A DNA stretch of 64,000 nt from Solanum dulcamara (GCF_947179165.1 NC_077247.1:13963501-14027500), one strand, 5' to 3'. Shown: positions 45,472 through 57,450, counted from the first letter of the stretch. The notes: generated by a model from the letters alone, not told the origin. Program-made: numbers and translations.

Positions 45472-46625
45472 ATGCCTCCAAAATATACCGCCAGTTAGTG
45501 GAATACCACCTGCACCGAGATCCCTCAGTGTGATATTCCCCTACCTCCTAGAGTTAGAACTAGAGGTTGACCTGCTCGATCTGCAGAGGAAACTCAAGTG
45601 ACTACTACTCAGCCTGCACCGACTTTAGAGGTCGATATCCGAGGAGCGATTACTATGCTCACTAAACTAGTAGCTATTCGTAAAGGTAGACAAAGTTCAC
45701 CAGCTCCTCGCTCTAGTTCCCAAAAGCCATCTGCTTTCATGAGGATTAGAGACTTCTTCAAAATGAACCCACAAGTTTTCACAGATTCTAAGGTTGAGAA
45801 GGACCCCTAAAACATTATTGATGAGATGTGTAAAACACGGAAACCAATGCATCCTACTAAGATTGAGGGGGTTGAGTTAGTTTCTTATCAGCTCAAGAAT
45901 GTTTCTAATGTCTGGTATAACAAATGGGAGGAGAGTCATGGTGATGATGCTTAGCCTGCTATTTGGGATGAGTTTGAGGGAGCATTCTTTGATCACTTCA
46001 TTCCTAGAGAATTAAGGGAAGCAAAAGTAGAAAAGTTTGTGAATTTGAAGCAAGAGGGTATGAAAGTTAAAAAGTATTGTCTAAAGTTCATCCAGCTATG
46101 CAGATATGCTCCGGAGATAATCCCAGATATGAGATCAAAGATAAGGAAGTTTGTCTCCAAACTAGGGAAGCACGTGAAGAAAGAGTGTAAGGCATCTTTA
46201 TTAATTTCTGATATGGATATTTCTAGGTTGATGGTGTATGCCCAACAAGTTGAGGATGATAAGAAGAAAGACAAAGAAGAGCACTTGAGCAAGAAGTCCA
46301 AATCAGGTGGGCATGATAATGAGAGGCAAGGTAAGGGCAATAGATCCCTCTTTCAGAAGAGGTCTTCTAACTATGCTCAACAACAAAAAGTGCAGCTGCA
46401 CCCAGCTATAGGTATGACAAAAAGGAACAGAGCCACCAAAACTTCATATTTAGGGTTCTCAATCCCAAGCTAGTGTGGCTCTAGGTTCGAAGGTAAAGCC
46501 ACCTTGTAGTAAATGTGGAAAACTCCACTTAGGAGAGTGCCTAGATGGAAGTAATGGTTGCTACAAATGTGTTAAGATAGGCCATTTTCAATAGCAATGT
46601 CCGATGTGAGGCAATAAAGCCCAAT
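45472..46625 (+). pseudogene. C1 gag
   Basis: ATG 45,472 (MPPKYTAS, then a stop) begins the family gag. The same frame reopens at 45,598. It includes GAITMLTKLV, RIRDFFKMNPQVFTDSKVEK, VSYQLKN-like words, then MKVKKYCLKFIQLCRYAPE and MDISRLMVYAQQVEDDKKKD. The zinc-knuckle region at about 46,500-46,610 has CSKCGKLHLGEC and CYKCVKIGHFQ-x-QC, a CCHC motif complete apart from one stop. Gag packages RNA into particles. A frameshift near 46,440 and several stops break it. Confidence 0.87.
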
Positions 46626-46678
46626 CCTCTACTGCAGAACCCCCAATTAGAGGTAATTAGAGAGGTACTACTACAGGT

Positions 46679-47120
46679 ATGAGTGGAGGTTCAAACCGCC
46701 TATATGCTATGGATAATTGCCAGGATCAAGATAATTCACTAGATGTTATCACTGGTATGCTTCGAGTCTTCCTTTTTGATTGTTGTGCTTTGACTGACCC
46801 GGGTGCCACCTTGTCATTCGTGACCCCTTGTGTGGCTAATAAGTTTGATAGAATCCCTGAGTGTCTTCTTGAGACTATTAGTCTATCTACCCCTATTGGT
46901 GAATCTATCTTAGCTGAGAGGGTTTATAGAGATTATATTATGTCAATCTATCACAAGGATACCATGGCTGACTTAGTTGAATTGGACATGGTTGATTTTG
47001 ATTTGATTCTTAGTATGGACTGATTTTATGCCTGTTATGCTTCTGTTGATTGAAGAACTCATATTTTTAAGTTCCAATTCCCAAATGAACTTGCCTTAGA
47101 ATGTAAGGGTAGTCTTGTTG
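46679..47120 (+). pseudogene. C1 protease
   Basis: 46,679-47,023 encodes GMLRVFLFDCCALTDPGATL, with DPG at the catalytic position as in related elements here, then FVTPCVANKF, STPIGESILAERVYRD and DLVELDMVDFDLILSMD, followed by stops. This is an aspartic protease of the retropepsin type that would cut the gag-pol polyprotein. Confidence 0.83.
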
Positions 47121-48130
47121 TGCCTAAAGGTAAGTTTATTTCCTACCTTAGGGCCAGAAAGTTGATCTCTAAAGGGTGTATCTATCACATCGTTAAAGTC
47201 AAAGATGATAGTGTTGATTCCCCTAATCTTGAGTTAGTCCCGATTGTAAATGAGTTTCCTGATGTATTTCTTGAAAATCTACTTGGAGTCCCTCTTAATA
47301 GGGAGATTGACTTTGGGATTGATGTCCGTCCTGATATGCAACTTATCTCTATTCTGTCATATAGAATAGCTCCTGCTAAGTTTAAAGAATTGAAAGAACA
47401 ATTGAAAGATCTCCTAGATAAGGGATTGATTAGGTCGAGTGTCTCACCTTGGGGAGCTCCTGTCCTCTTTGTGCGAAAGAAGGATGGATCATTGAGAATG
47501 TGAATTAACTATCGTCAACTAAAAAAGGTATCCATAAAGAACAAATATCCCCTTCCCAAGATAGATAATTTGTTTGACTAGCTTCAGAGTGACACTTACT
47601 TCTCAATGATAGACCTCAGATCAGGCTACCATAAGTTGAAACTAAGAAAATGTGACATCATAAAGACCATTTTTCAAACCTGGTATGGTCACTTTGAGTT
47701 TCTTATTATCTATTTTGGTTTGACTAATGCTCCTACAACATTTATGGACTTTATGAATCGAGTGTTTGAACAGTACTTGGATATGTTGGTGATTTTTTTC
47801 ATCAACGACATACTTGTCTACTCTAAAAATGAGGAGGAGCATGCCAATCATCTCAAAATTATTCTTTAGACTCTCAAAGATAGGGAGTTGTATGCTAAAT
47901 TTTCTAAGTGTATATTTTAGCTTGCTTCTGTGTCATTCTTAGGCCATGTTGTATTTGGTGAGGGTATACGAGTTGATTCGCAGAAGATTGAAGAGGTAAA
48001 GAACTAGTCTAGGCCTATATCCCCAACTGACTTAAGAAGTTTCTTAGGTTTAGTTGGTTACTACTGGAGGTTTGTTGAATGTTTTTCATCTATATCATCT
48101 CCATTGACTAAGATGACTCATAAGAAGGCT
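47121..48130 (+). pseudogene. C1 reverse transcriptase
   Basis: The linker KGCIYHIVKVKD and FPDVFLENLLGVP lead to [62 protein letters not shown] and [20 protein letters not shown]. The catalytic motif reads FINDILVYS, where Asn replaces the first Asp of the usual pair. It then runs through SFLGHVVFGEGIRVD and LRSFLGLVGYYWRFVE. At least six stops are scattered. Confidence 0.88.
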
Positions 48131-48765
48131 AAGTTCCAATGGTAAGAAGCTTGCAAAAAAAGTTTTCAAGAGCTGAAAACGAGGTTGACTACTTCTCTAG
48201 TTTTATCCGTACCCGAGGGGATAGATGGATTTGTTACCTTTGTGATGCGTCTAGAGTTGGATTAGGTTTTGTATTAATGCATAAGGGTAAGATTATTGCC
48301 TATGCTTCCAGGCAACTTAAAACTCATGAGAGGAACTACCTGACACACGACCTTGAGTTTGCAGCCGTAGTATTGTCTCTCAAGATTTGGTGTCATTATC
48401 TCTATGGCATGCATGTTGATGTGTTCATAGACCACAAGATCCTACAATATGTGTTTACTCAAAAAGAGCCGAACTTGAGGCAGAGGAGATGGCTTGAGTT
48501 TCTCAAAGACTATGATATGAGCATTCTCTACCACCTAGGTAAACCTAATGTTGTTGTTGATGCTCTTAGATGGTTATCTATGGGGAGCACTGCCCATGTA
48601 GAATAGGGAAGAAGGGATTTGTCTAAAGAAGTGCATAGGTTTGCATGTTTGGAAGTTCAACTTATTGATGGTAGTGATGGTGGTACCATTATTTAGAATG
48701 GGGAAGAATCATCTTTAGTTGCAGTGGTAAAATAAAAGCAAGATCAAGATCCCATTCTCCTCTAA
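48131..48765 (+). pseudogene. C1 RNase H
   Basis: [20 protein letters not shown] and [20 protein letters not shown] (catalytic Asp) lead to [20 protein letters not shown] (catalytic Glu) and [20 protein letters not shown] (Asp). [20 protein letters not shown] and [20 protein letters not shown] end the domain. After a one-base shift near 48,165 the 155-codon frame 48,139-48,606 is open. Confidence 0.88.
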
Positions 48766-49138
48766 TTGAAAGATTATGTCCACAAGAAGAAGGTAATGGA
48801 TTTTGTTAAAGGGGGAGATAGAGTGTTGACGTATCAAGGGAGGTTGTGTGTTCTAAGTGTTTATAGTATTCGAGAAAGAATTATGGCAGAGGCCCATAGC
48901 TCCAGGTATTCCATCAATCCAGGTTCTACAAAGATATACCACAACTTAAGAGATGTATATTGATGGAGTGGAATGAAGAGGGATATAACAGAGTTTGTGT
49001 CCAAGTGCCTAAACTGCCAACAATTCAAAGTTGAGCACCAAAGGCCTTGTAGGGTGGCTCTAAACATTGAGTTCCTAAATGGAAGTTGTAGATGATAAAT
49101 ATGGACTTCATTGTATGTTTACCGCAATCTCAAAATAT
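48766..49138 (+). pseudogene. C1 integrase, N-terminal zinc domain, cut at inversion
   Basis: YQGRLCVLSVYSIRERIMAE, AHSSRYSINPGSTKIYHNLR and CLNCQQFKVEHQ are the HHCC finger (second His changed to Asn). It stops in MDFIVCLPQS, which is the start of the catalytic core. The rest is on the minus strand from 45,414 downward. Confidence 0.85.
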
Positions 49139-49275
49139 GAGGAAGTGAAACAATTCCTAATGTCCTATAGCCTCATGATTATAAGTGCGGTGCACAACAT
49201 ACCCATAAGCAAGACTCTACTAGACACGGCTTCATAGATTCCCTAGGACTCTTGAACTATATACTCTGATACTAA
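49139..49275 (-). promoter_or_regulatory. C1 leader and primer binding site
   Basis: The plus strand ACTCTGATACTAA (49,263-49,275) is a decayed complement of TTGGTATCAGAGC. The following leader contains AGACTCTACTAGACACGGC, matching the B1 leader at 35,610-35,640. Confidence 0.82.
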
Positions 49276-49278
49276 GTT

Positions 49279-51419
49279 TGTCACACCCTGAGAGGGTATT
49301 CTAGGCATGACCAATACTCAAAAACCATTGTTGGTTCCCAAGTGAAGCACTTGGTCCAATCAAAAATTCATTCATTCAGCAAAAAACTTAAATTACAATA
49401 AAGGGGACAATCATGTGGGAAAAATTGAATCAACAACTCATCAAAGGATAACATATTTAGCCAAATCCCAACTCAACTCCATGTTAAAGAATAGTTTTGG
49501 AAACCAAAAAAATGAATCAACACTATTACTATCTGTCTACGAAGCCTCTAATACTATCTAGAATGTGCCAATGACAAGTCCATAGCTACCCAAAAAACAA
49601 ATACTCAAAGAAAAGATAAGAAATCTAGAGTGCCTTCGGATGCAAGGAGGACTCACCCAAATCTAAGATTAGAAGTGATCTTCAATGATGCACCTATTGA
49701 GGATCTCTAACACCTGTATCTGCACCATGAAATGATGAAGGCTAAATAGAATTAGTACGTAGAATGTACGAGTATGTAAAATGGCAGAAAGGAGAAATAG
49801 TCAACAAATACTTAACTCAAGCTCATTAATCAACTTATAGGATATGCAAAAATTTAGAATTTAGCAAATGCTTCTCAAATCGACTCAATCATCTAGAATC
49901 TTAATGTAATAATCCTATCATACAAGATCGTATCCTAATTAAAAGTTTCTATAACTGACAACCATCATCTATGAGCCGATGATGTACAATAAAGTGGTGT
50001 CATTGCCATACCTATCCAATACCTTACCAGGATAAAGGATGAATCACTATCATTGGATCCACAATCAATCAAGTCCATCATTTAAGGACATAAGAGGTTT
50101 AACCCCCCATCCTACTCTGGATACATAGTTCATAGGAATTGAGTTATAACTACACTTTTACCCTAATCGGTGCTCAATACTCCTCCCAAGATTTAATATG
50201 CTCATAAGACTCAAATCAATCAGTTTATACAAATTAATTCATCTAGTCACATTGGACTCGAATCAACTCAATCATCACTTAATTCAATTAGACATTTTTT
50301 TCATGACTCATCAAAACGCCAATCAACAATCATTTAGACTTCTACTATCCAACTCAAGTTTGACTTATGCTCATTCAACATTCACCAATCAAACTTTTAG
50401 ACTCAATCATTGTGTAATACAATGAAAGTTAATATTCAAATAGGGTTCATGTAGGGAGAAACAAAATCATTTATTTTAAGTGTTTAATTAATGAAAACTA
50501 TCAATCATGCGAATTTATGCAAAAATATATACTGAAATTTTAAGAGATCTTCTAAAGATTCATTCGTAGAAGACCTATATCACTTATTACTCAACCAATC
50601 GTATACTTAGGGGCACATGGAAGAACTTACACCATGATTTAGTTAGCCTTACATACCTGGACTCTAAGAACAATCAAAAGTTCAAAGACCTCGCATGACG
50701 AACTTGAACCCTAACTTTTCTCCTCTTCTTAAATCCTGGCTCCCAAATAATCTATGTATTAATGAGAGGGTTATGCATACTAGGTATTGATAAGGGACTT
50801 AAATTAGTCCTAAAACATCAAGGTTTTTATTGGAAAAGGGCGAGAGAAGACAAAACTATCCTTCATAAAAATCTAACTTTGGCTGTATACGGGTCATTTC
50901 TATAGCTCATCAAAACTTTGATGGGTCATAGGACTTACACGTCATGTCAAATGCTAAAAACTGAGTTTCTAAATCTCTTCAACGAGTCACTTCTATGACA
51001 TATACAATCTTTGATGAGTTGTCGACTTTACTCGTAGAGATGACTTGGAGTCTTGAATTTTTGGCTATGTACAAGGGTCCCTATGAGTCTTTTCTACAAC
51101 TCGTGATCCTTTTTATGGATCATCCTATCAACTCTTAGTGAAGGAACTAAGGCTTTTATTTTCAGAATTTAGGCAAAGGCTCTACAACTCATTGGTATGA
51201 CTCATAGAAATAATTGTAACTCGTAACAGTAGCTCATAGGAGGGCTTCTCCAAATTAAAATTTCACTAAGTATTAGGGAGGTCTGCGAACCATTCCTACA
51301 TCTTGTAGAACAGTCTACCAATCATTGACCTCCCTCGTAGTTCATTGTTCAATCCAATCCATCAATCTTTCTCATGGTTCCCAAACTTATTCTAGGCTAG
51401 AATAACACCGAGTGTTACA
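49279..51419 (-). repeat. C1 5' LTR
   Basis: 2,141 bp, TGTCACACCCTG to CGAGTGTTACA, next to the right target duplication. It carries the GACTCGT array at about 50,885-51,340. It matches the 3' LTR across its whole length except the captured insert. Confidence 0.9.
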
Positions 51420-51424
51420 TTAGA

Positions 51425-51860
51425 AATATTACTAGAACCTTTTTCAATTTATACTCATATTGGTGATTCAGTTCTAGTTAATAAAGTCTATAGAGATTTC
51501 CCCATATCGGTTTTGTATAGAATAATCCCTTATGATCTTTTTGAACTCTATATGACTGATTTTGATGTTACTCTTGGTATGGATTAGCTATAAGTTTCTT
51601 ATGCATCTATTGATTATAGAACTTGTATGGTCAAATTCTAATTTCCTAATGAGCCCGTTCTTGAGTGGAAGGGTAGTGATTCGGTATTTAGGCGTGAATT
51701 CATATCGTGCCTAAAGGCCCAGAAGATTTTTAAAAGATGTGTCTACCATTTTTTATGGTTTAGGGATACAAATTCTGATGTTCCTCCTATTGAGTCGGTT
51801 CCCATTGTGAAAAAATTCCCTGATGTATTTCCAGATGACTTACCTGATATTCCTCCTAAA
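51425..51860 (+). pseudogene. Element A protease, right part, and linker
   Basis: Resumes after C1 with LEPFSIYTHIGDSVLVNKVY and TDFDVTLGMD followed by a stop. The linker then reads ESVPIVKKFPDVFPDDLPDI. Joined to 38,795-38,925 it forms the usual protease. Confidence 0.83.
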
Positions 51861-52660
51861 AGGGAAATCAATTTCGGCATAGATATCCTTTCCACCACTC
51901 AACACATCTCTATTTCTCCTTATCGTATGGCCCCGGTGGAACTTAAGGATTGAAGGAACAATTAAAGGATTAGATAAGTGTTTCATTAGGCCAAGTATTT
52001 CACCATGGGGTGATCCCATATTGTTTGTTAGAAATAAGGATGGGTCACTTTGCATGTGTATAGACTATCGATAATTGAATAATGTCATCATAAAGAACTA
52101 GTATCCTATTTCAAGAATAGATAATTTGTTTGATCAACTCCAAGGTGCAAGTCACTTCTCCAAAATTGATCTCCCTTTTGGTTATCACCAATTGAGAGTG
52201 AGGGAGTGTGATATTCCCAAGATGGTGTTTTGAATTAGATATGGCCATTTTGAATTTTTTGGTTATGTCATTTGGGTTGACTAATACACCCACTATTTTT
52301 ATGGACTTGATAAATCAGATTTTTAAATCATACCTAGATATGTTTGTGGTGGTTTTTATTGATGATATATTGATTTATTCTCAAAATAAAGAATAGAATA
52401 TGAGTCATTTGAGAATTGTGTTAAAAACATCGAGGAACGAGCAATTATTCGCCAAGTTTAGTAAATATGAATCTTGAACTTCGTGGCATTTCTTGGTCAC
52501 ATTATTTCTAGTGATGGTATCATGATTGATTCAAATAAGATAGAGGCGGTAAAGAATTGGCCTGGACTATTGTCTCCTTCGGATATTCATAGTTTTTTGT
52601 GTTTGGATGGATATTATAGAAGGTTTGTAGAAAGGCTTTCATCAATTTCATCGCTTTTAA
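51861..52660 (+). pseudogene. Element A reverse transcriptase
   Basis: [20 protein letters not shown], then a 20-30 base gap and stops to 52,090. [21 protein letters not shown] and [19 protein letters not shown] words follow in shifting frames. 52,208-52,396 is open with [20 protein letters not shown] and the catalytic [11 protein letters not shown] (FIDD intact). 52,474-52,668 gives FLGHIISSDGIMID and DGYYRRFVERLSS. Confidence 0.86.
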
Positions 52661-53160
52661 CTAGTTGACCCGAAATAAGGTGTATTTTCAATGGTTGGAT
52701 GAGTGCGAAAGAAGTTTCCAAACATTAAAGGATCATTTTACGTCGGCCCCTATTTTAACATTATCGGAAGGTCCGAATGGGTTTGTCATATATTTTGATG
52801 CCTCACGGGTTGGTTTGGGTTGTGTTTTGATGCAACATGGCAAGGTTATAGCATATGCCTCTAGATAATTAAAGGTGCATGAATGAAATATCCAACTCAT
52901 GATCTTTAATTGGCAGCAGTTGTCTTTGCTTTGAAAATTTGGCGTCACTGTCTTTATGGGGTGCATGTTGATATATATGTACCGACCACAAAAGCTTGCA
53001 ATATGTTTTTAGCCAAAAGGACTTGAACTTTAAGCAAAGAAGATGGCTTGAAATCTTAAAGGACTATGAAATGAGTGTGATGTACCATCCAGGTAAAGAA
53101 AATATTGTTATTGATGCTCTTAATTGGTTATCCATGAATAGTGTTGCTCATGTGGAAGAT
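52661..53160 (+). pseudogene. Element A RNase H
   Basis: 52,665-52,868 reads FQWLDECERSFQTLKDHF and [20 protein letters not shown] (catalytic Asp). The Glu helix (52,870-52,930) is shifted and has stops. 52,996 onward reads QYVFSQKDLNFKQRRWLEIL and GKENIVIDALNWLSMNSVAH. Confidence 0.86.
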
Positions 53161-54180
53161 GACAAGAAGGAGTTAGTTAAAGATGTGCACCGATTGGCTT
53201 ATTTGGGAGTAAGGTTCATTGATTCTAATGAGGGTGGTATCCTTGTTCAAAATAGTCCAGAATCATCATTGGTAGAGGATGTAAAGGCAAAGAAAAACAT
53301 GGATCCAACTTTTGTTGAATTGAAGAAATTGGTGGTTGAGAAGAAGATACATATTTTCTCACAAGGGGGAGATGGAGTAATTCATTACCAAGGTCGGTTA
53401 TGTGTTCCAAATATTGATGGCCTAAGAGAAATGATATTGAGGGAAAACTATAGCTCAAGATAATCTATATATCCGAGATCCACCAAAATGTATAGAGATT
53501 TAAGGGAAGTGTATTGGTGGGATGGTATGAAAAGGGATATAGCGAAGTTTGTGGTGAAATGTCCAAATTGCCAACAAGTGAAGGTAAACATCAAAGACCG
53601 AGTGGTTTATCCCAAGATATTGAAATTCCTACTTGAAAGTGGGAAGATGTGAACATGGGCTTCATAATGGGTTTGCCTCGTACCCGAAAGCAACATAATT
53701 CGATTTGGGTGGTAGTGGATAGAATGACCAAATCAGCCCATTTCCTACCAGTTAAGACTTTTTATAGTGTTGAAGATTATGCCAAGATATACATTCAAGA
53801 ATTGGTAAAGTTGCATGGTGTTCCTTTGTCTATCATTTCAAATGTGGTACTTAATTTACTTCTCACTTTCGAAAGTCCTGTCAAAGGGGTCTTGGTACCC
53901 AGGTAAGCTAAGCATTGTATTTCACCCTCAAACCAATGGGCAAGCCGAAAGGATAATCCAAACTCTAGAATATATGTTAAGTGCATATGTGGTTGATTTC
54001 AAAGAAAGTTGGGATGATCACATACTGTTAGTTGAGTTTTCATACAATAATAGTTACCATTCAAGTATCAAAATGGCACTATTTGAAGCCTTGTATGGAA
54101 GAAGATGCCAATCACCCATTGGATGGTTTGAAGTGGGAGATCCTTCCCTGTTAGGACCGATTTAGTATTTGAGGCCTTGT
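53161..54180 (+). pseudogene. Element A integrase, zinc and catalytic domains
   Basis: HYQGRLCVPNIDGLREMILR (about 53,390) and CPNCQQVK (about 53,560) mark the zinc finger; a stop and His-to-Tyr change hit the middle. 53,649-53,906 reads GLPRTRKQHNSIWVVVDRMT (first Asp) and IISN, where the second Asp is Asn. 53,815-54,165, shifted, continues with FHPQTNGQAERIIQTLEYML (catalytic Glu) and [20 protein letters not shown]. Confidence 0.87.
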
Positions 54181-54720
54181 AGAAAGTCAAGATTATTCGA
54201 GAAAGGCTAAGGGCTTCCCAAAGTCGTCAAAGGTCCTATTTGGATATTAGAAGAAGGGATCTAGAATTCGATGTGGGAGATTGGGTTTACTTAAAGATCT
54301 TTCCTATGAAACGAGTAATGCATTTTGGAAATAAGGGGAAAGTTAGTCCTCGATATGTAGTCCCATATGGTATCCTAAAGTGTATTGTTAATGTGGCCTA
54401 TGAACTTGATTTTCCAATAGAATTAGCCTCAGTTTATCCGGTATTCCATGTATTGATGTTGAGGAATTGTGTTGATGATCCAAATGTTATTATGCCTTTG
54501 GGTAATGTGAGTGTTGAAGAGAATTTGACTTATGAGGAGGTTCCGATTTAAATTTTGGACTGCAAAGTTAAAGTGTTGAGAAAAAATGATGTTGCATCCG
54601 TTAAAGTATTGTGGAAAAACCAAGAAGTTGGAAGTGCTGCATGGGAAGTAGAAGAGGACATGATGAAACGATATTCTTATATCTTTCCTTCTATTCTAGT
54701 CTAGTGTATTTAACTCTTCA
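54181..54720 (+). pseudogene. Element A integrase C-terminus and chromodomain
   Basis: 54,240-54,551 reads RRRDLEFDVGDWVYLKIFPM, SPRYVVPYGILKCIVNVAYE (GPY/F-like) and VYPVFHVLMLRNCVDDPNVI. After a single TAA it continues with [20 protein letters not shown] and AAWEVEEDMMKRYSYIF, a chromodomain-like end. This assigns A to the chromoviruses. Confidence 0.86.
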
Positions 54721-54911
54721 TGCTCAAATCCTCCAAGCTCCTACGTTCCAAACTCTCTATGTCTTATTACATGCATATATATTCATGAACCTGATTTTAA
54801 TTGATGTTTAAATTGTATTATTCATTCATGTTGGGTTGTTAAGATATACACTCTCTCTACTCAAGATAGTCTTTCCACATTCGAGGATTAATCTTTCAAA
54901 GGGTGAGATAT
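54721..54911 (+). promoter_or_regulatory. Element A 3' untranslated region and polypurine tract
   Basis: An AT-rich spacer ending in CATTCGAGGATTAATC and TTTCAAAGGGTGAGAT just before the 3' LTR. The purine run is the plus-strand primer. Confidence 0.7.
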
Positions 54912-57052
54912 TGTAATATTCCTCAAAATTCTCACAAGTGCCTTAAAATGCCTTGGGAATAGGTCACTTGCGTAACACATTATCCTTATCTATTTTGGAA
55001 AATCTGAGTCCGAAATATAAATTAGGGGGTCAAAATATATGGGAAATGGTCATTGAGGATTTTTAGGAACTGTATATCAAAAGATAAATTTTTAAAGAAA
55101 TTGCACAAACAGTGATCTGTGTGGCAGCTCCACGTGGTTCACTTGTTCTCGCATAGTGCAATTTTTTTCCAAAGTCAAAATCTGGCCAAAATCTCATTCG
55201 CACAAAATTGACCTATCTAGGAATAGGTCCGCATCGCGGACTTGGGTGTGACTTTTTGTCCGAATTCAATTTTTAAAGTAGGGATACTTTAGACATTTTC
55301 CTATATGTTAATTGATGAATCTAGACATTTTAGGACCTAATTCAGCCTTATAAACTATCCTAAACCTCCAATTCTATTCATTCTTCTACAATTCACCTAT
55401 ATAAATACTTCTTTCTCTACAAAAGCTCTCAAGGACTCCATTGAAGACCTCTAAGAAATTCACTCAAGCTCTCCATCAAAACTCTCAAATTTTTTTGTCT
55501 TCTCACTCAATGTATGTGGGTATTTGATCCTAAGGTACTTTCATCCTAGGAGACCAACAAATTCCCAACTTTTTCAATCAATTAAAGTATATATTTTATG
55601 GGTTTTATGATCTTCATTCCAATTACTTGAATTATGATTCTAATTATGATTATGAGTCTATTTTAATATAAATTGATAGTTATTGCATTGAATTAAAGAG
55701 TTTTTCCATGAATTTTCATATATTGATCTTTAGGGTTAATGATATGAATTATGGATATTTTTAATTATGCATCCAATTGATATTATTTTCATGAATTATG
55801 TATGGGTTGATTCAAAGTATACGATCATGTATTTTTTCAAGTTAATTTCATGATTTTCAATTCAATTGATCATGTATTCATGTTTTACCCTAATTTTATG
55901 TATAAGTTATGATCATGAATTTCAAGTATGTAAGAAAGCTTTATGAATGAGGGAGACTTAAAACCCTAATGATGTTTTATGAAAAAGATTTATAAAGATG
56001 GAAGGCCTACACCCACATTACATGAATCACATGATGATGAGTTATTCCTATGAACATGTTTATAAATACGATTAGGAAAGGCTCATGATTTATGACAAGT
56101 ATATTTTATGATTATGTTATGATATTTATTCCTTAGGATGTTGACTTAGAACTAAGAGGACTTTGACGTGGGAGCTCGACTTAAGCCTTATTAGCAACCT
56201 CTAGTCCGTTAAACTACGTTGTCACCGTAGGTTTTCCAATATATCCTAGCTAGTGGATCCACATATAGCACATGATTATGATAATGTTGGACGGAGTCTA
56301 CCTTGGTAAGTAGTCTCCCTCCTTCTCGATGTGGGGATCATCGAATTCCATGTAATAGCTCGCATGGCCTAAATGTCGGTTATGGTTATCTCCCACATAT
56401 GTATGGTTCTTATGATGCTTTACAAGATTATTCCTATCCTTTAATTTTATGTGATACTCTTGAGAGTTAAGTGACTTGACCTTTCTCACATTTTCTTATG
56501 ATTTCACTAACCCTTTCATTGTTATTTAAAATGGTCATTGCACAATGTGGTTTTGATTATGCATTGCATCACCTACATGCTTAGTACATTCAAATGTCCT
56601 AACGCATACTTTATTACCTACATTATATCATAATATTGGGCCAGACTCTCCATCTTATTTGTATGACTAGTTGGTGATCCATCTTGAAGATTTGTGTAAT
56701 GAGTCCTCGTGCTTTGAAGGCAAGACAAGTCATTTCCTCTTTTATTGTCATTTCTAGACTTTTATGATATGTAAAGACTATTCCATGTTATGTCATTACT
56801 TTATTGAGGGTGAGCTAGGAACATGTCCTAGTCCCCGCCTATATAGTTTAATAGAGGCATGTTGGGCATATTGTGTAAAGGAGTCTATGTTGTCATGATT
56901 CTCTCTCTATATGCTATATTTTTGGACTTCTATAAGTTTTTTGCGAATTGTTCACCTTATGTATGCTTATGATATGCTAAGAGGCTTGGTTGGGGTTTCT
57001 TCGTGAATCCTAATCGTTGTGTCATGGTTAGGCCCTAGTTTATGTCGTGACA
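54912..57052 (+). repeat. Element A 3' LTR
   Basis: 2,141 bp, TGTAATATTCC to GTCGTGACA. It lacks the MITE found in the 5' LTR and keeps the roughly 725 bases deleted there. Frames inside it, such as 56,298-56,489 on the minus strand, have no domain. Confidence 0.9.
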
Positions 57053-57434
57053 CATTTTATACGGCCCGTAAAACTTCCTATGGGTATTCACTTTGGCCTT
57101 AGGAATGGTCCTAGACCATTAGATTTTTTGCTAAGTGTCAAGAGGTTCTACGACCAACTCCTATGGGTCATAGAACACTCGACGACTCATCCTGCTTTTT
57201 CATCCTGCATATCAGAGGGTCTGAGTCTTGACCCTAACCTACTAACCTCACCTACGATTCGTAGGAACTCCAATGGGCTGCAGAAGCTACTCATAGGTAG
57301 AGTCACGTAAACTCAAATTTTTTGCAAGTGTGTGTTGTGTAGGATCTCACTCATAGTCACTAGGCAGTAACTTCATTCAATGTTTCCCTTGGTTCTCAAA
57401 CTTGATCTAGGCTAGAATAGTGTGGGGTGTTACA
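57053..57434 (-). mobile_element. Right fragment of element E 3' LTR
   Basis: From the CATTT duplication to GTGGGGTGTTACA at 57,434. It contains words such as CATAGAACACTCGACGACTC. Together with 27,451-27,577 it is the LTR into which element A jumped. Its U3 end abuts the polypurine tract of E. Confidence 0.8.
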
Positions 57435-57450
57435 ATATCTCCTCCTTGGG
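57435..57450 (-). promoter_or_regulatory. E polypurine tract
   Basis: The minus strand reads CCCAAGGAGGAGATAT next to the LTR. Confidence 0.75.

Larger units (their letters stand above)
45415..49138 (+). other. Inverted segment of C1: gag to integrase N-terminus
   Basis: This block has no LTRs of its own. Its left end is the gag leader, while the matching PBS-side leader lies on the minus strand at 49,139-49,262. Its right end stops in integrase at FIVCLPQS, and the minus strand resumes at HKQHNSIW at 45,405. Both junctions are repaired by flipping the block, so an inversion within C1 explains it better than a second insertion. No target duplication is seen at its edges. Confidence 0.78.
38926..51419 (-). 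mobile_element. Gypsy element C1, nested in protease of A, internally inverted
   Basis: LTRs lie at 38,926-41,760 (3') and 49,279-51,419 (5'), starting TGTCACMCCYTGAGAGGG and ending in TGTTACA. The flanking duplication TTTGA (38,921-38,925) and TTAGA (51,420-51,424) has one mismatch. Primer site and polypurine tract put the sense on the minus strand. The block 45,415-49,138, gag to first half of integrase, reads on the plus strand, while the integrase second half (44,902-45,414 and 41,990-42,471) reads minus. Without the solo LTR and captured DNA it is about 9.4 kb. It is inactive. Confidence 0.9.
27578..57052 (+). mobile_element. Ty3/gypsy chromovirus A, host of nested insertions
   Basis: LTRs at 27,578-29,475 and 54,912-57,052 start TGTAAYATTCC and end GTCGTGACA. 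The perfect duplication CATTT lies at 27,573-27,577 and 57,053-57,057. PBS, gag, protease, RT, RNase H, integrase and a chromodomain-like tail follow in plus order, split by B1 (30,040-37,995) and C1 (38,926-51,419) and carrying a MITE in the 5' LTR. Native length without insertions is about 8.4 kb. The C-terminal chromodomain places it among chromoviruses, probably Tekay/Del-like (clade is inference). Many stops make it inactive. Confidence 0.92.

Noticed and set aside
45415..49138. Separate plus-strand gypsy element inside C1
   Set aside because: It has no LTR, PBS or target duplication, and its ends complement the minus-strand parts of C1, so inversion is simpler.
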